64,000 nucleotides of DNA from Paenibacillus solanacearum (GTDB taxonomy: Bacteria; Bacillota; Bacilli; Paenibacillales; NBRC-103111). The position numbers were made by a program, and so were the translations under genes. Positions 43,044 through 50,546 of this stretch are shown here, in pieces (position 1 is the first letter of the stretch; the number at the start of each line of letters is the position of its first letter). The notes under the pieces were generated by a model. That model made no database searches. It was not told the DNA's origin and saw nothing but the letters and a program-made list of their open reading frames with translations. The stretch spans positions 1 through 64,000 of the forward strand of contig NZ_CAJVAS010000022.1 of NCBI RefSeq assembly GCF_910593845.1, in the 5' to 3' direction.

Positions 43044-45218
43044 TTAGAATGGGGCGCTGCGCGCATTCGCAATTTTCTCGATTTGCGCGGCGCACACTTT
43101 AAATTCCGGCATCCGCGACATCGGGTCCAGTGCGGGAATGGTCAGCAGGTTGATCGATTGATCGTGGCCGAAATGATACGGTACGAACACCGTGTCTTCG
43201 CGGATCGCTTCGATCACCTTCACTTTGTAGAACGCTTCTCCGCGCCGCGAATACAGCCTGACGACCTCGTCATGTTCGATGCCGTATTGCTTGGCCGTCT
43301 TCGGATGCACTTCCAAGAACGGCTCAGGGCACATATCCCGGAGGAACGGAATTCTACGGGTCTGATTGCCGGATAAGTAATGATACACCACGCGTCCCGT
43401 CGTCAACCGGAGCGGGTATTCCGCGCACGGCTCCTCTGCCGGCGGCCGGTAAGGCAGCGCGCATAATTTGGCTTTCTTGTCGGCATGATAAAACTGTTTG
43501 TCGAGGAACATATAAGGGGTTCCCGGATCGGCCTCGTCCTTGCACGGCCAGAAGACGCCGTTCTGCTTATCGATCTTCTCCCAGGTGGCGCCGTAGTAGT
43601 CGGCATAACCGCCCTTGGTCGCCAGTCTGAATTCGTCGGCGACGTCTTTGGCCGTCTTCAGATGGCGGAAGTACGCTCCGCGCCCCAAGCGCTCGGCCAG
43701 CTCCACTGCGATGAGCCAGTCCGGCTTCGATTCGCCAATCGGCTCCTGCGCTTTATTGATTTTAATAATGCGGCCTTCCAAATTCGTTACCGTTCCTTCA
43801 TCCTCTGACCAGGTCACGGATGGGAGCACCACATCGGCAAATTCGGCCGATTCGGACAGGAAGATGTCGGAGCAAACCATAAAGTCCAGACTTTTCAGCG
43901 CATCGCGCACAAAGTTTTGGTTCGGCGCGGAGACCGCCGGATTCGAACAGAGCAGATATAATCCGCGAATCGTCTTGTTCGCCATCAGCTCGAACATCTC
44001 ATAAGCCGATACGCCGGGCTGCGGCATTTCTTCCGGGGTGATTCCCCATACTTTACATACCTCTTCAACATGCTTCGGATTCGTAATCTTGCGGTAGCCC
44101 GGCAGCAAATCCGACTTCTGCCCGTGCTCGCGGCCGCCCTGTCCGTTGCCTTGGCCTGTAAATGTCGCGACGCCGGATTTCGGACGTCCGATCTTGCCTG
44201 TGACAAGACACAAATTCGTATAGGCCGATACGTTGTCCGCGCCTTTATGCTGCTGCTCGATGCCGCGGGCGAACATGACGATCGCATTCGGCGCTTTGCC
44301 GTATATTTCCGCCGCCCGGATCAGCTTCTCCGGCGAGACGCCTGTAATTTCACTCGTATATTCCGGCGTGAATGCTTTCACAACCTCGACCATCTCGTCA
44401 TAACCGCCTGTATGCTCACGCACAAACGCTTCATCCGCGTAACCATTCTGCACGAGCAGATTCACCATACAGTTGGCCAACGCCAGATCGGTACCGGGAC
44501 GCAAGTCCAGGTGAACGTCGGCGCGCCTAGCCAGCGGCGTTTCCCGCGGATCAACAACGATCAAGTAGCCGCCGCGATTTTGCACTTCCCATACGCGAAA
44601 CATCGAGGTCGGATGACATTCCGCAGTATTGCTGCCTGCAATAAACAAGCAGTCCGTTTCATGCACATCCGTCCACGGCAAGGTCGAGCCGCGATCGACG
44701 CCGAAGGAGCGAAGGAAGCCGGCTGCGGCGCTCGACATACAGAAGCGGCCGTTATAGTCGATGTATCGGGTTTGCAGCGCAACGCGGGCGAATTTTCCGG
44801 TCAAATAGCACTTTTCGTTCGTCATCGAAACGCCGCTGAACACGGACAGGCTGTCCTTGCCATAATCCGTCTGCAGCTTCTGGAAGTTCCGTACGATCAA
44901 GTCGTACGCCTCCTCCCAGCTCGCCTCGCGGAAGCCGTCTTTCGTGCCCTTGAGCGCTGGATTATCGCGAATGAGCGGGCGAAGAAGCCGGTCGTCGTGA
45001 TTCGTCTGCTGGTAAGCCGTTACGCCCTTCGGACACATTTTGCCGAGTGTAACCGGCCAGTCGTAGCGAGGCTCGACGCCGATAATATGATTGGTTGACT
45101 TATCTACTCTCAAATTCATTCCGCACTGCATGCCGCAATAGGAGCAATGCGTCGGAACAAGCGATTCGTTCGGATGATGTTTATTCGCAACGACCTTGAA
45201 GAACTTATCCTCTGGCAT
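43044..45218 (-). CDS. Molybdopterin oxidoreductase, NapA/NasC-type nitrate reductase catalytic subunit
   Basis: A 724-residue enzyme binding bis-MGD and one [4Fe-4S] cluster. ATG 45218 follows GGAGGCG. The cluster ligands are Cys25, Cys28, Cys32 and Cys62 (CSYCGMQCGM, KMCPKG). NGRFCMSSAAAGF supplies Cys160 at the position of the molybdenum ligand in NapA and NasC enzymes. No twin-arginine signal is present, so it is cytoplasmic. NarK, located in the same operon, supports nitrate as substrate; formate or another oxyanion cannot be ruled out. Regulation by an Fnr box and the presence of a b-type cytochrome argue for a respiratory rather than an assimilatory role. Confidence 0.85.
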   Translation of the reverse strand: MPEDKFFKVVANKHHPNESLVPTHCSYCGMQCGMNLRVDKSTNHIIGVEPRYDWPVTLGKMCPKGVTAYQQTNHDDRLLRPLIRDNPALKGTKDGFREASWEEAYDLIVRNFQKLQTDYGKDSLSVFSGVSMTNEKCYLTGKFARVALQTRYIDYNGRFCMSSAAAGFLRSFGVDRGSTLPWTDVHETDCLFIAGSNTAECHPTSMFRVWEVQNRGGYLIVVDPRETPLARRADVHLDLRPGTDLALANCMVNLLVQNGYADEAFVREHTGGYDEMVEVVKAFTPEYTSEITGVSPEKLIRAAEIYGKAPNAIVMFARGIEQQHKGADNVSAYTNLCLVTGKIGRPKSGVATFTGQGNGQGGREHGQKSDLLPGYRKITNPKHVEEVCKVWGITPEEMPQPGVSAYEMFELMANKTIRGLYLLCSNPAVSAPNQNFVRDALKSLDFMVCSDIFLSESAEFADVVLPSVTWSEDEGTVTNLEGRIIKINKAQEPIGESKPDWLIAVELAERLGRGAYFRHLKTAKDVADEFRLATKGGYADYYGATWEKIDKQNGVFWPCKDEADPGTPYMFLDKQFYHADKKAKLCALPYRPPAEEPCAEYPLRLTTGRVVYHYLSGNQTRRIPFLRDMCPEPFLEVHPKTAKQYGIEHDEVVRLYSRRGEAFYKVKVIEAIREDTVFVPYHFGHDQSINLLTIPALDPMSRMPEFKVCAAQIEKIANARSAPF

Positions 45219-46245
45219 TCTGGTTCGCCTCCTTGATTCGAATTTCATGCGTCGGTACGCCCGCAAAACGGGACATACGGTATTTGCGCCGGCAAGGCAG
45301 GCACAGCTCGGCCAAGTGGAAGCCTTCATTCATGTTGAACTCGATGTCGTTTTGTTTCAGCACCGCGATAACGTCCTGGGATTGCTCGACGGAAACAAAT
45401 GCGCTCCCGCATACTTTGCATGCTTTCATCTGCTGTTCGCCGTAATGCTCGCGATAGTTGCGCGCCAGCACGCTCATCGGCCGGAACGGGATATGAGCCA
45501 GCTTACCGAACGGCAGGTAGATCAGCGTAACGATCACCGACCATTGGTGAATGACCGTGATGACCGGATGACCGAAGCCGTGCAGAAATATATTGCTGAA
45601 GGTCAACATCAAACCGGTGACGCTGATCAACAGCAGCAAGTACAGCGGCAGGAAGTCGTAAGCGAACGACTGCTCCGCACGCGCCTGCATATTTTTGAGA
45701 CGCCGGTACAACGCCATGCAGACGCCGCCAATGACCATAAAAGCCGTAATGTTAAGCGCGTTATAGAACAGGAATGCGATCAAACCGTCCGCTCTCACCC
45801 GCATAAGATCGATCCCGAAGCCGACTACCGTGTAAAAGCCGTTGTCTTCCATCGTAAAATACATCCATCCGAAGACGAGCGGGAACGTGACAAAGGCCGA
45901 TAAAATACAGCCCCATCCGAGCAAAATATGCTGCGTCCAGCGGTACCATCCGCGTTTCCAAATAAAGCGGTACGTCACCATATGCTCCACGGATGTTTTC
46001 GGCGTTGATTTGCGGAACAGCAGATTCAGCCCTTTTTTCATAATCAGCTTCGTGGGCGGGCGTTCGGCCCAAGCGATAAACCGGTAATAAAAACCGCCGA
46101 TAAACACGACAGTGCCAACCATATAACCGTATAATGCCAGATCAATATGGGTGAACATGCGGGACCCGAGATACATCAGGATCAGAAGCCCGGTAACGGT
46201 ATAAAATACCATTTGGGCAAATTTAGAGGCAAATGCGCGATCCAT
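45205..46245 (-). CDS. NarI-like b-type cytochrome with C-terminal Cys4 tail
   Basis: A 346-residue membrane protein, first gene of the operon. ATG 46245 is favoured over 46251 by its 7-base distance from AAGGAG. Residues about 10-255 hold five to six helices with histidines suited for haem b (YRWTQHILLGW, FGHPVITVIHQWSVIV, KLAHIPFRP). Residues about 275-325 form a cytoplasmic tail with CKVCGS and CLPCRRKYR, spaced for a zinc or Fe-S site. It overlaps the molybdoenzyme start by 14 bases. It probably oxidises menaquinol and passes electrons to the polyferredoxin. The cysteine tail is not part of standard NarI. Confidence 0.75.
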   Translation of the reverse strand: MDRAFASKFAQMVFYTVTGLLILMYLGSRMFTHIDLALYGYMVGTVVFIGGFYYRFIAWAERPPTKLIMKKGLNLLFRKSTPKTSVEHMVTYRFIWKRGWYRWTQHILLGWGCILSAFVTFPLVFGWMYFTMEDNGFYTVVGFGIDLMRVRADGLIAFLFYNALNITAFMVIGGVCMALYRRLKNMQARAEQSFAYDFLPLYLLLLISVTGLMLTFSNIFLHGFGHPVITVIHQWSVIVTLIYLPFGKLAHIPFRPMSVLARNYREHYGEQQMKACKVCGSAFVSVEQSQDVIAVLKQNDIEFNMNEGFHLAELCLPCRRKYRMSRFAGVPTHEIRIKEANQNARG

Positions 46246-46282
46246 AGCCATTCTCCTTCATCGTTTATTTCTTATGTGAGTC

Positions 46283-46326
46283 ATTAGACCATACGAACCT
46301 TATTCATTGCAGTGATGCGCGTCACA
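46283..46326 (-). promoter_or_regulatory. Fnr promoter of the nitrate-reductase-type operon
   Basis: On the minus strand TGTGACGCGCATCACT (46311-46326; 9 of 10 arm positions) is followed after 22 bases by the -10 TCTAAT (46283-46288). The start codon lies 38 bases further on. Confidence 0.75.
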
Positions 46327-46436
46327 TGGCGCGATTCTTTCTTTACACCGGACCGGGAATGCGGGAACCATTCGGCCGCCCGGATGGAGCCGCTCCGTTT
46401 CGCTTGATCTAATACTAAACGATTCGCGCGTTCATG

Positions 46437-46467
46437 TTTATCGGGAGATCCACCGATTTTTTCGAGG
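46437..46467. repeat. Shared ~30-bp intergenic element, copy 1
   Basis: TTTATCGGGAGATCCACCGA followed by a T run and TCGAGG. A closely similar element (TTTATCGGGAGTTCCACTGA, then TCTTTCGAGG) occurs at 52965-52994 between fnr and nreA. Both lie in control regions of the anaerobic genes, here about 110 bases upstream of the Fnr box. The core is an imperfect palindrome (ATCGG...CCGAT), suggesting a binding site for a shared regulator. Confidence 0.5.
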
Positions 46468-46531
46468 GAATAAACCCTGAACCGGATCGGGGTTAAACAA
46501 GCCGAATTCGATAAAATGCTTAGTTGACGAT

Positions 46532-46543
46532 GGGGAATTCCCT
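46532..46543. promoter_or_regulatory. NreC-like palindrome GGGGAATTCCCT, copy 1
   Basis: GGGGAATTCCCT fits the GGG-N4-CCC core of the staphylococcal NreC site (TAGGG-N4-CCCTA). The same 12 bases occur in reverse at 53104-53115 upstream of nreA. Its location upstream of the nitrate operon matches NreC control of nitrate genes in Staphylococcus. Confidence 0.45.
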
Positions 46544-46581
46544 GATGCCCCGGTAGGGGTTTGCACCCAAGAGCGTACGGC

Positions 46582-46620
46582 AAAAAGGCCCGGGAGCCGG
46601 GTTCACCGGCTTTCCGAGCC
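46582..46620 (-). terminator. Strong intrinsic terminator
   Basis: On the minus strand GGC, CGG and AGCCGG segments pair with CCGGCT, CCG and GCC across a GTGAAC-type loop, followed directly by TTTTTG. It lies 73 bases past the stop of the small gene at 46693. Confidence 0.75.
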
Positions 46621-46692
46621 TCGCAACGCAGTCAGGCTGCTTCTCGCATTCGGTATGAAATTCTATACGGGCACCCGCCTGCCGCGGAGCAG

Positions 46693-46917
46693 CTACTGTA
46701 ACTCCGCCAATTCATCGATTAGCTGACGCGTCCGCTTGGCATTGCCTTCGGCAAAGTTTTGCAGCCGGTCCTTGAGCGAATCATTATCGTGGATCCGCTC
46801 CGACGTGATGGTATACACCCGAAGAAGCTCCGTCTCCTGCTCCAGCGTTTGCTCCAGGACCCCTCTCAAGTGGTCCCGGTCGATCCCGCAGCGGCTTTCG
46901 TCTTTATCGCAATCCAT
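46693..46917 (-). CDS. Small helical protein, unknown function
   Basis: A 74-residue, highly charged, all-helical protein (HLRGVLEQTLEQETELLRVY, then LKDRLQNFAEGNAKRTRQLI). The start at 46917 follows GGGAGGTG by about 11 bases and is the best of several in-frame options. An N-terminal CDKDESRCG holds two cysteines. It is divergent from the Crp/Fnr gene at 47126 and ends in a strong terminator, so it is a real transcription unit. A small four-helix or coiled-coil partner is possible. Confidence 0.55.
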   Translation of the reverse strand: MDCDKDESRCGIDRDHLRGVLEQTLEQETELLRVYTITSERIHDNDSLKDRLQNFAEGNAKRTRQLIDELAELQ

Positions 46918-47023
46918 ATCGAATTGAACACCTCCCTGCATTACAGTTTGGCTATTGGGGAATAAAATCATCCAAGCGGACCACTGCGTTCATGCAAAAA
47001 TCGTTCTCCCGAATGGAGCGAAC

Positions 47024-47066
47024 TGTGATTCATGTCACCGGTTTATTTCGCATTTTTTGTTACGAT
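47024..47066 (+). promoter_or_regulatory. Class II Fnr-type promoter of the Crp/Fnr regulator gene
   Basis: TGTGATTCATGTCACC (47024-47039; 9 of 10 arm positions) is followed after exactly 21 bases by the -10 TACGAT (47061-47066). The ATG is 60 bases downstream. This suggests control by Fnr or autoregulation. Confidence 0.78.
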
Positions 47067-47125
47067 GGTTAGGATACGATCCTTTATTTATGACCTACGC
47101 GTGTGCAGGAAAGGTGGAATATGGA

Positions 47126-47815
47126 ATGATAAGCAAACCTAATACATTCGCATTTCTTCAACAAGTGCCCCTGTTTCATGATCTGAACCATCAGGAGCTG
47201 GAGCGGGTGGAAGAAATTACGATCTCCCGCACCGTTTCCAAGCGGTCGACGATCTTTGCGGAAGGAAGCGAGAAAGAAGCCGTGTTCTTCATTGAGACGG
47301 GTCTGGTGAAAACATTTAAAACCGACGAAAACGGCCATGAGCAAATCGTCTCGTTCTTGAAACCGGGCGACATGTTCCCGCATACCGGACTGTTCAACCC
47401 CAATCCGTACCCGGCTACGGCGGAAGCGATCGTCGAAACGCATCTGCTGGCGATTCCGGTCCGGCAATTCGAACGTTTAGTGACGAATACGCCTTCGATC
47501 GCCATTAAGATGATGCGTGTCATGGGGGATAAAATCCGTGAGCTGCAGGAAAAGCTTCAAGTGCTGTCGGGGCAGGACGTCAAACACAGGGTGCTGTCGT
47601 TTCTGCTGCTGCTCGCCGAACAGCATGGGGATTCGAAGACGAACAAGATTACGATCAATTTGCCGGTCACACACCAAGAGTTCGCCAATTCCGTCGGCAC
47701 GACCAGGGAGACGATTAACCGCCTGCTGAACCAGTTCAGCAAAGAAGCGCTGCTCGAGGTGGACCGGAACCGGATCGTCATCAACGATCTGGAAGCGCTG
47801 AAACAACAGAGATAG
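47126..47815 (+). CDS. Crp/Fnr family regulator without cysteines
   Basis: A 229-residue regulator. ATG 47126 follows AGGTGG with 8-base spacing. Residues about 10-125 form the cyclic-nucleotide-like sensor domain, about 130-160 the dimerisation helix, and about 165-225 the helix-turn-helix, with the recognition helix GTTRETINRLL containing the E..R pattern that reads TGTGA half-sites. There is no cysteine in the whole protein, so it cannot bind an Fe-S cluster. It may sense NO through haem, or a metabolite, as DNR/NnrR- or ArcR-type proteins do. It lies between the nitrate operon and the ric genes. Confidence 0.85.
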   Translation: MISKPNTFAFLQQVPLFHDLNHQELERVEEITISRTVSKRSTIFAEGSEKEAVFFIETGLVKTFKTDENGHEQIVSFLKPGDMFPHTGLFNPNPYPATAEAIVETHLLAIPVRQFERLVTNTPSIAIKMMRVMGDKIRELQEKLQVLSGQDVKHRVLSFLLLLAEQHGDSKTNKITINLPVTHQEFANSVGTTRETINRLLNQFSKEALLEVDRNRIVINDLEALKQQR

Positions 47816-47832
47816 CTAACGACAAAGATAAC

Positions 47833-47859
47833 GCCCCGAACGGATCGTCCGCCCGGGGC
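47833..47859. terminator. Hairpin between convergent genes
   Basis: GCCCCG and CGGGGC pair around a 15-base loop that contains a small GGATCGTCC pairing. It lies between the Crp/Fnr stop (47815) and the convergent hemerythrin stop (47869). No T run follows. Confidence 0.5.
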
Positions 47860-47868
47860 CGTCCACGT

Positions 47869-48423
47869 TTAATTCAACAATTCCTGCATCATGCCGTGCA
47901 GCTGGTCTTTTTCTTCGGGGGAGAGCATTCTCTCCGCCATGGGGAACAGGACGTTTTCTTCCTTGTCGAAATGCTGGGTCAAGACGAGGTACGCCTGCAC
48001 GGCATATCCGGCAAGCTCTTGGGCTGTCTCCTGATCGATCCGGTCGCCTGCCGCTCCGGCCGAATCCAGAAATGTACCCAACAACTGCTCCGCTTGGCGA
48101 TGTTCATGTTCCATGACGGCGATCGGACCGAACGCTCTGCCGATATAACGGGCCATCATCGGGAACAAGCCGTCATCCTCCTTCCAGGCATGCGCCTCCA
48201 GCTCGATCGCAAACGCGGCGACCTGATCGCGAAGCGCCGCAAATGCATCGCGATAGTCCTTATCCGCAGCCGCCACAATCTCCGCCGCGGCCGCGTGGAA
48301 GCGGTCCATCGCTTTCCTCAGCGGAATATGCTCCTGCTTCAATTGCTGCAGCGGCGCGCAAAGCGGGATGTCCCGCATGCCCGTTTCGCCCATCGCTCCG
48401 CAGCCATGATGTGTATGTTCCAT
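47869..48423 (-). CDS. Hemerythrin-like cation-binding domain protein
   Basis: A 184-residue HHE-family protein. Likely di-iron ligands are seen in LKQEHIPLRKAMDRFH, LEAHAWKEDDGLFPMM, MEHEHRQAEQ and LTQHFDKEENVLFPMAE. A His/Cys-rich N-terminus (MEHTHHGCG) may bind another metal. It starts 13 bases after ric and is the second gene of that Fnr-controlled operon. It probably stores iron for, or works with, the Ric repair protein under nitrosative stress. It differs in sequence from the hemerythrin at 27840. Confidence 0.82.
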   Translation of the reverse strand: MEHTHHGCGAMGETGMRDIPLCAPLQQLKQEHIPLRKAMDRFHAAAAEIVAAADKDYRDAFAALRDQVAAFAIELEAHAWKEDDGLFPMMARYIGRAFGPIAVMEHEHRQAEQLLGTFLDSAGAAGDRIDQETAQELAGYAVQAYLVLTQHFDKEENVLFPMAERMLSPEEKDQLHGMMQELLN

Positions 48424-48436
48424 CGTTCTTCCTCCT

Positions 48437-49150
48437 CTATTCGTGAGATGGCTTGATGCGTGGAAACAAAATATTGTTCTCCAAATGAATATGCTGGAAC
48501 AGATCCGACTCCAGCTCAGCCAGCTTTTGGTACGTGAGCGTATACGTTTTGCAAGCGTCCGGCGGCAGCGCATAATCGTCCGTGACCGCGCGCATTTCCT
48601 TCAGGCAGTCGCCCACGAGGCTGTGGTCGGACTCCAGATCGTGCAATCCCTTCATCGCTCGTTCGTACAGCTCCGGCGTCGGCCGCTCCGCATACTGCAC
48701 AAGAAGCGGGAAGAGCACCTCCTCTTCGGCGATCAAATGCTGGTCCAGCTCCATTTTCATTTGATGGAATTGTTTGTACAGAACCGGAATCTCGGGATGA
48801 GCGCTGCCGTGCACCCGCAATATTTTGGTAACGAATTCGCTCAGCAAGGGCAGCTCCTTCCGCAGGTAGGCGTGATGCACGTTGACAATATGGTCGATTA
48901 ATTCCGGGGTCGGCGCGGCGCGCCAATCGGCTCCTTCCTGCACGTTTCTGTTCATTGCCGCCGCGTAGCTTTCATTCAAACGGCGTACCATCTCTTCCTC
49001 GTTCAGATGTTTATGACGAACGGCTTCCGCTAGCGTGCGGTCGCCTCCGCAGCAGAAATCGATGTGAACTTCCTTGAACAAATGACTGGCTCCCGGGAAC
49101 TCGGAAACAATATCGCCGATCTTCTCGCTTCCTCCAAAACGCTGTTGCAT
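48437..49150 (-). CDS. ric: Iron-sulfur cluster repair di-iron protein
   Basis: A 237-residue protein of the Ric/ScdA/YtfE family. ATG 49150 follows GAAGGAAGGG. The N-terminal ScdA domain has the motif HIDFCCGGDRTLAEA. The C-terminal hemerythrin-like domain carries the di-iron ligands in HHAYLRKELPLL, HLIAEEEVLFPLL, LESDHSLVGD and HIHLENNILFPRI. Family members repair Fe-S clusters damaged by NO or peroxide. It is expressed from an Fnr-type promoter (49188-49230) divergent from the DUF2249 operon and followed by a hemerythrin. Confidence 0.9.
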   Translation of the reverse strand: MQQRFGGSEKIGDIVSEFPGASHLFKEVHIDFCCGGDRTLAEAVRHKHLNEEEMVRRLNESYAAAMNRNVQEGADWRAAPTPELIDHIVNVHHAYLRKELPLLSEFVTKILRVHGSAHPEIPVLYKQFHQMKMELDQHLIAEEEVLFPLLVQYAERPTPELYERAMKGLHDLESDHSLVGDCLKEMRAVTDDYALPPDACKTYTLTYQKLAELESDLFQHIHLENNILFPRIKPSHE

Positions 49151-49187
49151 ATGAATCCCTTCCTTCCGCAATTGATTTTGCCACTTC

Positions 49188-49230
49188 AGTATAATCCCGT
49201 CGCCTCCTGCTCACTGTGATGCGCATCACC
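49188..49230 (-). promoter_or_regulatory. Class II Fnr-type promoter of ric
   Basis: On the minus strand GGTGATGCGCATCACA (49215-49230) is followed after exactly 21 bases by the -10 TATACT (49188-49193), 37 bases before the start codon. Confidence 0.8.
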
Positions 49231-49283
49231 TTTGCCGCTCGATATCGCGCCGAACGTCTGCCTCCCCCAAAAATGACCCATTC

Positions 49284-49326
49284 TGTGATAAGGCTCACAA
49301 AGTCGTCAGACTTTCCTTTCTATAAT
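49284..49326 (+). promoter_or_regulatory. Class II Fnr promoter of the DUF2249 operon
   Basis: The perfect box TGTGATAAGGCTCACA (49284-49299) is followed after exactly 21 bases by a perfect -10 TATAAT (49321-49326). It is the strongest-looking promoter of the group and should make this operon highly induced without oxygen. Confidence 0.87.
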
Positions 49327-49365
49327 GAAATCGTAAGCCAGCCTATTACCCGGGAGGAATGAAAG

Positions 49366-49599
49366 ATGAATCAATATGCCGCAACCGTCATTGCCACGGA
49401 GTATCCGCCGCATCTGAAGCACAAGATCATTTTCGAAACGTTCGCAAACCTGAAGCCGGCCGAAGCGATGCTGCTCGTCAACGACCACGACCCGGTACCG
49501 CTCCGATTCCAATTCGAGGCGATGCACGCAGGACGATTCACATGGGATTACATGGAGCAAGGACCGACGCGGTTCCAGGTCAAAATCGGGAAATTATAA
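49366..49599 (+). CDS. DUF2249 domain protein
   Basis: A 77-residue single-domain DUF2249 protein (HKIIFETFANLKPAEAMLLV, then HDPVPLRFQFEAM and RFQVKIGKL). The start at 49366 follows GGGAGGAATGAAAG. The fold is TusA/SirA-like but lacks the catalytic Cys of TusA. DUF2249 genes cluster with hemerythrin, ric and denitrification genes in many bacteria, yet their role is undefined. It is the first gene of a five-gene Fnr operon. Confidence 0.8.
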   Translation: MNQYAATVIATEYPPHLKHKIIFETFANLKPAEAMLLVNDHDPVPLRFQFEAMHAGRFTWDYMEQGPTRFQVKIGKL

Positions 49600-49617
49600 C
49601 GGGGAGTTGAGTCATCG

Positions 49618-49953
49618 GTGGCAACGATCGACATTATTGACGAAAAGACAATCCGGATCAAAGTAACATTGGAGGATGCCGTTGCGATGGTTCGCGAAGC
49701 AAGCCGGGACATCGACGGCTACGCCTCCGAGATTGTAACCATCTACGAGAAAATGCCGGAATTTCAATACACCTTCTTTTGCTTCTACGCCTACGACAGC
49801 GCGCGGCTGTTCGAAAACATGCTGCGCATGGACCCGAAGGAATATTTGTCCTTCTCCCTTGATGCTCCGGACGCTTTCTTCTATTCGCTGTACGGCGGAA
49901 TGGCCGGCTTGTACGATCAGGCCAAACAACGGGCTACATCAAGCCGAATGTAA
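49618..49953 (+). CDS. Protein of unknown function in the DUF2249 operon
   Basis: A 111-residue soluble protein from a GTG start 11 bases after GGGAG. No known family is recognised. The N-terminal half has alternating strands and helices (IRIKVTLEDAVAMVREA), and the middle is rich in aromatic residues (FQYTFFCFYAYDSARLFENM). It lies 18 bases after the DUF2249 gene and 28 before the next. Its aromatic core could suit ligand or haem binding, but that is speculation. Confidence 0.65.
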   Translation: MATIDIIDEKTIRIKVTLEDAVAMVREASRDIDGYASEIVTIYEKMPEFQYTFFCFYAYDSARLFENMLRMDPKEYLSFSLDAPDAFFYSLYGGMAGLYDQAKQRATSSRM

Positions 49954-49981
49954 ACTTCGACCCGCTTGGAGGTGACTGGGT

Positions 49982-50533
49982 ATGGATCGAAAAGCCGCAA
50001 AGATCGTCGAACTCGATGTCAGGCCGTATTTGCGTAAAAAGCTGGAACCGTTCCAACTCATTATGGATGTGGTCAACCGTTTGGAAAAAAACGATATCTT
50101 CGTCCTTCACGCGACCTTCAAGCCGACACCCTTGTTCGGCGTCCTGAAAATGAAAGGGCTCGCGGGTAAAGCCGAGCAACAGGACAAGGAGCATTGGATC
50201 TCCACCTTCGTGAACAAGCAAAACAAGCACTGGCTTGACGAGGAAGGCTTGGCGGCGGAACAATCGGCCGATCCGGAGACGCTCCCCGGCCGCATGCCGG
50301 CCGCAGGAAACGATTCTCGCACCATCGTGCTGGATAACCGCGGCTTGGAGCCCCCGCAGCCGATGATGCGTACGCTGGCCGCCTTGGAGCGCAGCCTTCC
50401 CGGCGATGAGATCGTGATTCATAACGACCGGGTTCCTGTATTTCTCATCGAGGAGCTGAACCGTCTCGGCTGCCTTTATTCGACAGAAGAGCAGCCCGAC
50501 GGAACCGCCAAAGTAAAAATTCAAAAACGATAA
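49982..50533 (+). CDS. Tandem DUF2249 domain protein
   Basis: A 183-residue protein with two DUF2249 modules. The first covers about residues 5-75 (LDVRPYLRKKLEPFQLIMDV, FVLHATFKPTPLFGVLK) and the second about 110-183 (LDNRGLEPPQPMMRTLAALE, IVIHNDRVPVFLIEEL). These repeats match the LDxRG-EPP start and the xxHxxRVPxxL motif seen in TusA-like folds. The start at 49982 follows GGAGGTG. It lies 13 bases before the membrane protein gene. A sulfur- or electron-transfer partner role is conceivable. Confidence 0.8.
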   Translation: MDRKAAKIVELDVRPYLRKKLEPFQLIMDVVNRLEKNDIFVLHATFKPTPLFGVLKMKGLAGKAEQQDKEHWISTFVNKQNKHWLDEEGLAAEQSADPETLPGRMPAAGNDSRTIVLDNRGLEPPQPMMRTLAALERSLPGDEIVIHNDRVPVFLIEELNRLGCLYSTEEQPDGTAKVKIQKR

Positions 50534-50546
50534 GGAGGCGAGAGCC

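Noticed and set aside
44070..45098. A 342-codon open frame on the plus strand
   Set aside because: It is antisense to the molybdoenzyme gene, with no domain and shadow-like composition.
46284..46583. A 99-codon open frame upstream of the nitrate operon
   Set aside because: It covers the Fnr box, the shared element and the GGGGAATTCCCT palindrome, has no ribosome binding site and looks like control DNA.
46540..46660. A highly structured GC-rich stretch suspected to be a riboswitch
   Set aside because: I could not match it to any riboswitch consensus I know. The main hairpin followed by TTTTT explains it as the terminator of the small gene at 46693.
46955..47125. A 57-residue N-terminal extension of the Crp/Fnr regulator
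   Set aside because: It would cover the Fnr box and -10. The cysteines in it (CDSC) are not an Fe-S motif of this protein, and the ATG at 47126 has a good ribosome binding site.
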